NCBI GenBank assembly: GCA_002732675.1 | Contig: NVRR01000139.1 | Coordinates: 1-8,092 of the forward strand | Direction of reading: 5' to 3' | Length of the DNA stretch: 8,092 nt | Origin: Sneathiella sp. | Lineage (GTDB): Bacteria; Pseudomonadota; Alphaproteobacteria; Sneathiellales; Sneathiellaceae | In this document: piece after piece, positions 1 to 5,058 of the stretch | Numbering within the stretch: the first letter of the stretch is position 1 | Layout: each line of letters begins with the position of its first letter | Notes under the pieces: generated by a model | What the model was told of the DNA's origin: nothing | The model's database searches: none | The model's input: the letters and a program-made list of their open reading frames with translations, nothing else | Translations under genes and position numbers: made by a program

Positions 1-2
1 GC

Positions 3-110
3 ATCGTCCTGTTACTGGACGGCGCATTCGCAAGTACCCTAATCCATCGTGATCCTGACTATGTTCTCGAGGCGGGGAGAACTGCGAAAATGCTCATTAA
101 AAATAGCTAA
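3..110 (+). CDS. TetR-family regulator, C-terminal tail (partial)
   Basis: An open frame enters from the left edge and stops at TAA 108-110, giving 35 visible residues. The stretch LLLDGAFASTLIHRDPDYV followed by an Ala/Leu-rich helix resembles the last helix pair of TetR-family ligand-binding domains, where a 'DGA...A.L..DP..A..A...A..LL' pattern is common. This is recognition from memory of the family pattern; the DNA-binding domain lies outside the window. It converges on the crotonase gene with a gap of about 40 bp. No start codon is visible, so the length and true identity are unknown. It could instead be the end of another helical protein. Confidence 0.5.
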   Translation: MVLLLDGAFASTLIHRDPDYVLEAGRTAKMLIKNS

Positions 111-149
111 ATTGAAACTCAAAGCGTAACGAAGTGATCAGCGAAAAAA

Positions 150-938
150 TCAGAGATCGGAAAATGATCCGCCTCGTCCATGCCCCTGTACAAACCGCCC
201 CGCGCCTGACTGGCCTTCGCGTTCGACACAAGCGATGCCAGCCGTAAATTCACTTCTTAAAGCGCGCTCCGCGCTAAGGCTCCATTGATCCCCGAGGGAA
301 GCCAGGTCGTTCTTAAGGCTCATTTGCGGAAACTTTGCAATATCGGCGGCAAGCGCTTCGGCTTCTAACCGCGCAGACCCGGTCGACACCATCCTGTTTG
401 CAAGACCAAACTCAAATGCCTCTCTTGCACCGACTGGACGCCCCGTAAGGATCATATCAGCGGCCCGTCCCTGACCGATCAAGCGCGGCAGACGAACCGT
501 TCCACCGTCCATCAGGGGCATGCCCCACCTTCGGCTAAAAACCCCGAAAACGGAGTCTTCCTCCGCAACACGAAGATCACACCAAAGCGCTATTTCTAAT
601 CCCCCGGCGACCGCATGGCCAGCAACGGCAGCGATTACCGGCTTGCTTATGGAGAGCCAGCAAGGCCCCATGGGTGAGTCGCTATTAATATCATACCGTT
701 CAAACCGCTCACCGGAAGCGACGACCTTGAGATCTGCGCCCGCACAAAATGTTCCACCGGCTCCCCATAGGACAGCAACTTTTACGACTTCGTCTGCCTC
801 TATTGTACGGAATGCTGCAGCAAGCAAATCGGCACTTTCGTTGTCAATCGCGTTGCGCACATGAGGTCGATTTATGATGACGGTTGCCACTGCCCCCTTA
901 CGTTCAATTACAATTTTTGATGATGATTTCTGATCCAT
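150..938 (-). CDS. Crotonase/enoyl-CoA hydratase-isomerase family protein
   Basis: This 262-residue protein has the usual length of a single-domain crotonase acting on acyl-CoA thioesters in the cytoplasm. Visible family signatures are the first oxyanion-hole motif FCAGADLK (64-71), the second motif GHAVAGGLEIAL (107-118), and the GGTVRLPRLIG segment (145-155) followed by LTGR. Aligned by eye with rat enoyl-CoA hydratase, Glu115 sits at the Glu144 position. The Glu164 position falls in FGVFSRRWG and appears to be Ser135, so one of the two hydratase glutamates is missing. A dehydratase/hydratase role is therefore uncertain; isomerase, hydrolase or another crotonase chemistry is possible. The start ATG (936-938) has a good AAGGAA ribosome site 6-7 nt upstream. 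The gene is monocistronic in this window, with its 3' end facing a TetR-like gene. Confidence 0.9.
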   Translation of the reverse strand: MDQKSSSKIVIERKGAVATVIINRPHVRNAIDNESADLLAAAFRTIEADEVVKVAVLWGAGGTFCAGADLKVVASGERFERYDINSDSPMGPCWLSISKPVIAAVAGHAVAGGLEIALWCDLRVAEEDSVFGVFSRRWGMPLMDGGTVRLPRLIGQGRAADMILTGRPVGAREAFEFGLANRMVSTGSARLEAEALAADIAKFPQMSLKNDLASLGDQWSLSAERALRSEFTAGIACVEREGQSGAGRFVQGHGRGGSFSDL

Positions 939-1245
939 AGATTATTCCTTCAAGCATGCTGTTTTTGACGCCGCGGTTGGTCTTAATTAGTTCGGCGTCT
1001 TGGATGTTGAAGAAGACGCTATTCTATTTCCTCTCTTTCATACACTCACTTGGCAGTATACCGAGATTAGGCGTCGTCACCTTAGATTTGTGGCGGTGAA
1101 ATCAATACAGAAATCACCTCAATTACAGAGGTATTCCTCTTTTATCTTTCTAGATCGGCTTCATATTATTTGTAATCAACTATTACATACTTAGATTTTC
1201 CTACTTGTATTGCAGGCTTGTTGCAATTAACTGAAAATCCTCTGG

Positions 1246-1267
1246 ACTGGTACAAACAACTGGTACA
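1246..1267 (+). repeat. Direct repeat ACTGGTACA x2 (13-bp period)
   Basis: ACTGGTACA occurs at 1246-1254 and again at 1259-1267, separated by AACA. Short, closely spaced direct repeats of this kind next to a tRNA 3' end are typical of arm-type binding sites of tyrosine integrases. That interpretation is inference; the repeat itself is exact. A similar pair (TGGCACAA) lies at 3217-3235 beside the second tRNA fragment. Confidence 0.6.
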
Positions 1268-1322
1268 GAATCTAGCCTAGCAAGGAGGCTACCTAGCTGT
1301 AACCCATTGATATAAAAGCGGC

Positions 1323-1357
1323 AAAAAAACGCGGCGGTTTCTCCCCGACTCTCCGCC
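1323..1357 (-). terminator. Possible intrinsic terminator downstream of azlD
   Basis: On the minus strand a GGCGG...CCGCC stem (15-nt loop) is followed by GCG and seven T residues (A1323-A1329 on +). It lies about 170 nt past the azlD stop and could end the azlCD transcript. The stem is only 5 bp and the loop is long, and the 3' arm coincides with the tRNA-Ser-like CCGCCA end, so the pairing may be fortuitous. Confidence 0.25.
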
Positions 1358-1358
1358 A
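1342..1358 (+). other. tRNA-Ser-like 3' end, possible attachment-site core
   Basis: TCCCCGACTCTCCGCCA reads as the last T-loop base, a T-stem 3' strand (CCCCG), a 7-nt acceptor strand (ACTCTCC), discriminator G and CCA, which is the usual 3' end of a bacterial tRNA-Ser. No matching T-stem 5' strand, T-loop or 5' GGAGAGT occurs upstream, so this is not a tRNA gene. Integrases using the T-arm/3'-end type of tRNA site leave exactly such a short 3' copy at the distal junction. With 17 nt only, chance resemblance cannot be excluded. Confidence 0.35.
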
Positions 1359-1524
1359 TATTGAATCATAGGGCTGTTATTCGAGAAAAAGCGGACCTAA
1401 TTTTCAACCAAAGAAAATGTCTGCTTCTGACCTGGAGCGGACGGGCGATTGAATGGCTCAAAGTTCCGATAACCAGACTTTTCTGCCGTTTATTTCAAAG
1501 TTTGAATGTCGGCTTGCGCTGATC

Positions 1525-1821
1525 TCACAATCCAAACCACAACAGCCCACCATATGCTGCCACACCAACGCACATGGTCCATATCACATGGTTGGTGACA
1601 TATGCGACAGCGAGTGCAGCTGCTGCAGCGATCCATGTTCCGATAGATTGATCCGCAAGCGATGAGGCCACCAGTGAGACGACGATAAGACCTGGCAAAT
1701 CATCCAGCATCCATGAGAAGCGGGACGACTTGATTGCATTACCAGCAAAAAGCCCCAGCACTCTGATTGAGAAAGCAGCCGTGGCAAGCACAACGATTAG
1801 CATCCAAAATGGAAACGTCAT
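1525..1821 (-). CDS. azlD: AzlD-like branched-chain amino acid exporter small subunit
   Basis: This 98-residue, very hydrophobic protein has about four membrane segments, as usual for the AzlD family. AzlD pairs with AzlC in the inner membrane and the pair exports branched-chain amino acids (YgaZH in E. coli, AzlCD in Bacillus). The N-terminal segment with the internal Arg (AFSIRVLGLF) and the central DDLPGLIVVSLVASSL match the family's 'R.LP...L..LP..vl.al' pattern. The ATG overlaps the azlC stop codon by 4 bp (ATGA), which implies translational coupling and a joint complex. The substrate is inferred from the family and from the adjacent Lrp-type regulator; homologues also move other amino acids. 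Confidence 0.85.
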   Translation of the reverse strand: MTFPFWMLIVVLATAAFSIRVLGLFAGNAIKSSRFSWMLDDLPGLIVVSLVASSLADQSIGTWIAAAAALAVAYVTNHVIWTMCVGVAAYGGLLWFGL

Positions 1822-2498
1822 GATGCGGCTTTTCCTCTACTTCTAACGATTTGCGAAACGGCGAGCCCACAGACAGCCCCTGCAACGATTGCATAAGCCT
1901 TCGGTGCGCCCAAGGTGGCCGCGCCTATTGTGATTGCGAAGCTGACGACCCACGGAACAAGGTTTGCATGGCCACGCCATAGACCTCTCGCCATAGCGAT
2001 GAAGGCCGCGGTAAATGCGAAGCTCAACCCAAACTGCTCAAGGTTTGGCAATATTGAACCTGCAACCGCTCCAAGCGTTGTTGAGGCAGTCCAGACAGAG
2101 ATCATCACAATCCCAGAGCCAATCAGAAAACCAGCACCGATTTCTGAGTTTTTCGCGCGTTCCGCCATCGTCAAAGCCCAGTTTTCGTCGCCCGTAATAT
2201 GGATCGCAATCAGTTTCATTCGTAGAGAAAGCCCATCCAACACCTCCGATAGCGATGCAGCAATCCCAATGTAGCGAAGATTCAGGGCTGCACCTGCGAG
2301 TGCTGCGCCGGCCACGGCAGACGTTCCCGCAAATTGCTCGACAGCAACAATCTGGGATGATCCTGCGTGAACAAAACTGCTCATAAGAGCAACGCCCCAC
2401 CACGGAAAACCAACTTGAGCAGCCAACAGACCGAATGCCAAGCCATAGACGGCTGCACCGGCAGCGAGAGGAAGGATTGCGATAGCACCATGTTTCAT
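1818..2498 (-). CDS. azlC: AzlC-like branched-chain amino acid exporter large subunit
   Basis: From the ATG at 2496-2498 the protein has 226 residues with roughly six hydrophobic segments. Family marks are LPLAAGAAVYGLAFG (9-23), AGSSQIV (45-51), NLRY (73-76) and the HITGDENWAL segment (100-109), which matches the conserved 'TDE.FAL' region of AzlC/YgaZ. It should form the main channel of an inner-membrane exporter with AzlD. The frame is open to a TTG at 2538-2540, which would add 14 residues. I prefer the ATG because family similarity begins right there and the TTG sits inside a dyad that looks like an operator. Neither start has a clear ribosome site. The gene is divergent from the Lrp-type regulator, which probably controls it, as AzlB does in Bacillus. 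Confidence 0.88.
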   Translation of the reverse strand: MKHGAIAILPLAAGAAVYGLAFGLLAAQVGFPWWGVALMSSFVHAGSSQIVAVEQFAGTSAVAGAALAGAALNLRYIGIAASLSEVLDGLSLRMKLIAIHITGDENWALTMAERAKNSEIGAGFLIGSGIVMISVWTASTTLGAVAGSILPNLEQFGLSFAFTAAFIAMARGLWRGHANLVPWVVSFAITIGAATLGAPKAYAIVAGAVCGLAVSQIVRSRGKAAS

Positions 2499-2529
2499 GA
2501 CGGGCAGATTAGCGACTTTTAATGATAGA

Positions 2530-2546
2530 CAAAATGCCAATTTTTT
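2530..2546. promoter_or_regulatory. Candidate Lrp operator, azlC-proximal dyad
   Basis: AAAAT (2531-2535), GCCA, ATTTT (2540-2544) form an inverted repeat with a 4-nt spacer. It has the same architecture as the stronger dyad at 2569-2586, with centres 40 bp apart. AT-rich, regularly spaced dyads are typical of Lrp/AsnC binding. Assignment to the adjacent regulator is inference. Confidence 0.4.
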
Positions 2547-2568
2547 CTATAAATTGACTGAATCATAT

Positions 2569-2586
2569 CAAAATATCCCTATTTTG
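2569..2586. promoter_or_regulatory. Candidate Lrp operator, lrp-proximal perfect dyad
   Basis: CAAAATA (2569-2575), TCCC, TATTTTG (2580-2586) is a perfect 7-bp inverted repeat ending at the start of the lrp ribosome-binding region. A bound regulator here would block its own transcription or translation initiation, as expected for autoregulation of Lrp-type genes. A possible -35 TTGACT at 2554-2559 lies just upstream, but the matching -10 is weak. Confidence 0.5.
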
Positions 2587-2600
2587 GAAGGAAGACGATC

Positions 2601-3053
2601 ATGGATCAGTCGGACTATAAGTTATTGGCAGTTCTGCAACAAAATGCGCGAACTTCAATACAGGAATTGGCGGATCATATTGGGGCATCTACTGCATCGG
2701 TTCAAAGACGGCTGAAGGTCTTGCGCGATGAGGGTGTCATCAAAAGGGAAGTTGCTGTTCTAGACCAGAAAAAACTGGGGTTTGGCATTACTGCAGTGGT
2801 TTCAGTTGAACTTGAGCGCGACCGCCTAGACCAGATTGACGCTTTCAAAAGGAAAGCCCGACAGGATCGACAAGTGATGAATTTCTATTGCATTGCCGGG
2901 GACGGTGATTTCGTGATGATCGTGGTTGCCAAAGACATTGAAGACTACGAAGCTTTCACACATCGGTTCTTTTTCGCAGACAAGAACGTCAGAAAATTTC
3001 GCACTTCGATTGTTATTTCGACGGAGAAAGCGACCCTGGAGCTACCCATCTGA
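2601..3053 (+). CDS. Lrp/AsnC-family transcriptional regulator, likely controls azlCD
   Basis: This 150-residue protein has the normal length for the family. The N-terminal winged helix-turn-helix spans about residues 2-60: DYKLLAVLQQNARTSIQELADHIG, then the recognition helix with SVQRRLKVLRDEGVIKRE. The C-terminal RAM ligand-binding/oligomerisation domain spans about 65-145, with the characteristic GDGDFVMIVVAKD (100-112) and the final strand ending in LELPI. Such proteins form octameric or dimeric DNA-bending complexes that sense amino acids. The ATG has an AAGGAAG ribosome site 6-8 nt upstream. The gene is divergent from azlC across about 100 bp holding two matching dyads, which suggests it represses or activates the exporter in response to branched-chain amino acids and regulates itself. 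The exact ligand cannot be read from sequence. Confidence 0.92.
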   Translation: MDQSDYKLLAVLQQNARTSIQELADHIGASTASVQRRLKVLRDEGVIKREVAVLDQKKLGFGITAVVSVELERDRLDQIDAFKRKARQDRQVMNFYCIAGDGDFVMIVVAKDIEDYEAFTHRFFFADKNVRKFRTSIVISTEKATLELPI

Positions 3054-3347
3054 CTTCCGAAACCCGTCATTCGCCACATCGCAGCAAAGAAGTAAAATAG
3101 GCTCGGAGCTAACATTTGACATCTTTCCTCAATGTCTCCTTATGGCACCAACCGGACACATCAGAGATTAAAGAATGATGTCTGCTGCGGGACTCAAAGC
3201 AGATGAAACTCGTTCGTGGCACAAATCTGGCACAATTGCCTATGAAAACCAGCGATAGATAGTGAATACCAAAGACACTCGATTCCTTCAAAATCCATAT
3301 TTTTACTGTCGTTGAGGCTCCTCAATTCTCCTGATTGATCGGTTCCA
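3054..3347. other. Non-coding spacer with dyads and integrase-arm-like repeats
   Basis: No gene is supported between the lrp stop and the tRNA fragment. The stretch holds an inverted repeat TCTGCT/AGCAGA (3181-3186, 3198-3203), the TGGCACAA direct repeats (3217-3235), and a dyad TTGAGG-CT-CCTCAA (3312-3325). A short frame across 3202-3258 ending at TAG has no recognisable similarity. No clear intrinsic terminator for lrp is visible. Confidence 0.45.
3217..3235 (+). repeat. Direct repeat TGGCACAA x2 (11-bp period)
   Basis: TGGCACAA occurs at 3217-3224 and 3228-3235, a period of 11 bp or about one helical turn. The pair lies about 113 bp upstream of the tRNA-Thr fragment, and its sequence is one transition away from the TGGTACA pair at 1248-1267. 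The spacing and position fit arm-type sites of a tyrosine integrase; this is inference. Confidence 0.5.
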
Positions 3348-3397
3348 TATGATTTGTAATTATCAGGTCCCGAGTTCGATTCTTGGCGTCGGTACCA
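3348..3397 (+). pseudogene. 3' half of tRNA-Thr(UGU), probable attR scar
   Basis: The segment folds as the 3' half of a tRNA. An anticodon arm (TATGA, loop TTTGTAA, TTATC; four of five pairs including one G-T) has anticodon TGT. It is followed by the variable loop AGGTC (3365-3369) and a T-arm CCGAG-TTCGATT-CTTGG (3370-3386, all five positions paired, one wobble). Acceptor strand CGTCGGT (3387-3393), discriminator A and encoded CCA complete it. The expected 5' acceptor (ACCGACG or GCCGACG) and a D-arm are absent upstream, so it is not a functional gene. The identity break within the anticodon arm is the classic crossover region of tRNA-targeting integrases. Because the tRNA 3' side and a terminator lie to the right, an element would lie to the left, with the intact tRNA beyond the window. 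Confidence 0.7.
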
Positions 3398-3446
3398 TTT
3401 TTCCCATTTTAAAACAATAATTTACCGCTTTTTAGGAAGGCAATAA

Positions 3447-3466
3447 AAACCCGTTCCGGCGGGTTT
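3447..3466. terminator. Bidirectional intrinsic terminator-like hairpin
   Basis: AAACCCG (3447-3453), loop TTCCGG, CGGGTTT (3460-3466) make a 7-bp stem. On the minus strand the stem runs straight into TTTTT, so it can end the orphan gene at 3510-4028. On the plus strand it would have ended the original tRNA-Thr transcript located 50 nt upstream. This supports the idea that the DNA to the right of the tRNA fragment is the native tRNA-downstream flank. Confidence 0.65.
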
Positions 3467-3509
3467 ATGCCAATTTTATACCTATTATTGTGTAGCGCGA
3501 CAGATGTTT

Positions 3510-4028
3510 TTACCGGTTAACGACACATGGTTTTGGTCTTGTCCCATCGACAAGTTCTCCCGCCATGTGAATCCCGCCTAATTTATCGCTTAGCATACGA
3601 ATACATTCGCACAGGGTAACCGCAGCACTCATTAGCACTCCTATTGGCTGATCCAGATACTCGTCCAATGTATAGGGGCAATGAAAATTGCCTGGTGGAT
3701 GGAATTGCTCAGTTATAGGAATTGCGTAAGAAGATAGGTTTGAAGGAATATCCATGGAACGTTCCCTTCTAGGACTTCCACTCCCCGGTTCAACAACCAA
3801 CACAATAAGAGGCGAAGCATTTCGCTCCACAACTCTCTTGGCTAAGCTGTCACGGACCAATGATCGTAAATAATTAGCCATATCTATTCGGATTGGAGTA
3901 GTTCGAGGGCGTATATCACGCAGCTGAGCTAGCCGATTAACTTTACAAATAAATACCTCAGCCAAATGTTCATAAGATAATTCTGTTATTATCAATTCCT
4001 CTTGTAAAGCCCCCATCTTATGTACCAC
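3510..4028 (-). CDS. Hypothetical protein, unrecognised
   Basis: This open frame of 172 codons starts at GTG (4026-4028); an in-frame ATG at 4014-4016 would give 168 residues. Neither start has a clear ribosome site. The product is predicted soluble, with no signal peptide or membrane segment. A hydrophobic strand SPLIVLVVE (72-80) is followed by a charged Pro/Ser/Arg linker. The C-terminal YLDQP (124-128) plus DKLGGIH (148-154) recalls a pattern I associate, from memory only, with uncharacterised bacterial proteins. A terminator-like hairpin lies 44 bp past the stop, which supports a real transcription unit. Codon use looks more AT-rich than in the carnitine genes to the right, and it sits next to the tRNA scar, so it may be accessory DNA. 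No function is proposed. Confidence 0.5.
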   Translation of the reverse strand: MVHKMGALQEELIITELSYEHLAEVFICKVNRLAQLRDIRPRTTPIRIDMANYLRSLVRDSLAKRVVERNASPLIVLVVEPGSGSPRRERSMDIPSNLSSYAIPITEQFHPPGNFHCPYTLDEYLDQPIGVLMSAAVTLCECIRMLSDKLGGIHMAGELVDGTRPKPCVVNR

Positions 4029-4030
4029 TT

Positions 4031-4129
4031 TTTGATAGAGTTTCCGGAACCGGTGATCGAATTTCTGTTGTTTTCTATCAAATTACTGCTTTTTTAGATC
4101 AACCCTTACGCATTTATTCTCGCTATACT
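4031..4129 (+). promoter_or_regulatory. cdhC promoter region with inverted repeat
   Basis: TTTGATAG (4031-4038) and its exact complement CTATCAAA (4075-4082) are 44 bp apart centre to centre, flanking a TTCCGGAA palindrome (4042-4049). A -10-like TATACT lies at 4124-4129, about 30 nt before the cdhC start, without a good -35 element. That is compatible with an activator-dependent promoter such as one run by a CdhR-type protein. TTTGATA recurs at 7794-7800 upstream of the regulator gene. Operator function is inferred. Confidence 0.35.
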
Positions 4130-4158
4130 GAACGTCATAATGGGTGGAGGGAGCGACA

Positions 4159-5058
4159 ATGAAATGGGATGTTTTTATCACTTGCGCAGTGACAGGATCT
4201 GGAGAGACTACAGATAAGAGTGACAAAGTCCCGGTGACGCCGGAAGAGATTGCGAATTCTGCGATTGCAGCGGGCCAGGCAGGCGCTGCGATCGCTCATA
4301 TTCATGTGCGAGACCCGAAAACAGGGGGGCCATCGCGCGATATCGGGTTGTATAGAGACGTGGTGGACCGTATTCGGGCATCAGATACGGATATTATCAT
4401 CAATCTTACCGCAGGTATGGGTGGCGATCTCGTATTCGGTGATGTAGAAAACCCCCTCCCCCTAAATCCAGAGGGCACCGATATGGTGGGCGCGACTGAG
4501 CGGCTTGATCATGTGCGGGAATTGCTGCCGGAAATCTGTACCCTTGATTGCGGGACCATGAATTTTTCCCACGGGGACTATGTGATGACCAATACCCCGT
4601 CCATGCTGCGGGAAATGGCACGGCAGGTTCAGGAACTGGGGGTGCGGCCGGAAATCGAGATTTTTGATACGGGCCATCTCGTTCTTGCCAAGCAACTGGT
4701 AAATGAAGGGTTGATCGATAATCCGGTAATGGTGCAGCTTTGCATGGGAATCCCTTACGGCGCGCCCGATGACCCTTTAAGCCTTCTGGCAATGACCAAA
4801 AATATTCCTGATGACTGGACCTGGTCCGCCTTCTCCGTGGGTCGCATGCAGCTTCCCTATGTTGCTATGGCAGCGCTCGCAGGCGGTAATATACGGGTAG
4901 GACTGGAAGACAATATCTATCTTGGCAAAGGCGAAATTGCGAGCAATGAAGAGCTTGTTACCCGCGCCAAAATCATCCTCACAACCATGGGTGCCAATAT
5001 TCTCGGACCCGATGAAGTTCGCACAAATCTGACGCTCAGGAAATGGAGCGACGCATGA
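4159..5058 (+). CDS. cdhC: BKACE-family 3-dehydrocarnitine cleavage enzyme (DUF849)
   Basis: This is a 299-residue beta-keto acid cleavage enzyme with a (beta/alpha)8 fold. In this context it should condense 3-dehydrocarnitine with acetyl-CoA to give betainyl-CoA and acetoacetate. Visible marks are the zinc ligands His47 and His49 in AHIHVRDPKTGGPSRD (46-61), Glu250 in IRVGLEDN, and the catalytic Arg246/Asp251 pair with the same R-x3-E-D spacing as Kce, plus Glu16 near the N-terminus. The start is the ATG at 4159, preceded by GGAGGGAG (4146-4153); a GTG at 4144 is also in frame but lacks a ribosome site. It overlaps the next gene by 4 bp. The dehydrocarnitine substrate is inferred from the fused carnitine dehydrogenase/thioesterase partner; other BKACEs use other keto acids. 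Confidence 0.92.
   Translation: MKWDVFITCAVTGSGETTDKSDKVPVTPEEIANSAIAAGQAGAAIAHIHVRDPKTGGPSRDIGLYRDVVDRIRASDTDIIINLTAGMGGDLVFGDVENPLPLNPEGTDMVGATERLDHVRELLPEICTLDCGTMNFSHGDYVMTNTPSMLREMARQVQELGVRPEIEIFDTGHLVLAKQLVNEGLIDNPVMVQLCMGIPYGAPDDPLSLLAMTKNIPDDWTWSAFSVGRMQLPYVAMAALAGGNIRVGLEDNIYLGKGEIASNEELVTRAKIILTTMGANILGPDEVRTNLTLRKWSDA

Larger units (their letters stand above)
939..1524. other. Non-coding, AT-richer stretch with att-like features
   Basis: No convincing gene lies between the crotonase start and the azlD stop. An ORF at 1000-1194 (+) has no family resemblance and no good ribosome site. The right half is structured: 9-bp direct repeats at 1246-1267, an inverted repeat at 1273-1291 (TAGCCT, 7-nt loop, AGGCTA), a terminator-like hairpin on the minus strand, a 17-nt tRNA-Ser-like 3' end at 1342-1358, and GCGGAC/GTCTGC repeats at 1391-1396, 1419-1424 and 1437-1442. 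Together these look like the end of an integrated element rather than an ordinary promoter region. Confidence 0.5.

Noticed and set aside
520..864. 114-codon ORF on + inside the crotonase gene
   Set aside because: Fully antisense to a well-supported crotonase; its Ser/Ala/Thr-rich sequence is typical of a shadow frame.
1000..1194. 64-codon ORF on + in the spacer after the crotonase gene
   Set aside because: No recognisable family, no ribosome site, AT-rich low-quality composition, and it lies in a region with att-like repeats.
1453..1665. 70-codon + ORF overlapping the azlD end, Cys-rich at its C-terminus
   Set aside because: About two thirds is antisense to azlD; the Cys/Ser cluster comes from antisense of Ala-rich codons. 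No ribosome site.
3202..3258. Short frame ending in TAG that might be an integrase remnant
   Set aside because: Only about 18 residues, with no conserved R-H-R-Y integrase motif; cannot be supported.
3322..3397. Complete tRNA gene ending at 3397
   Set aside because: At a 76-nt length the 5' acceptor would be TCAATTC, which cannot pair with CGTCGGT, and no D-arm with the usual GG loop can be drawn.
4406..4792. 128-codon ORF on - within cdhC
   Set aside because: Antisense of the conserved BKACE gene, Pro/Arg-rich composition, no family signature.
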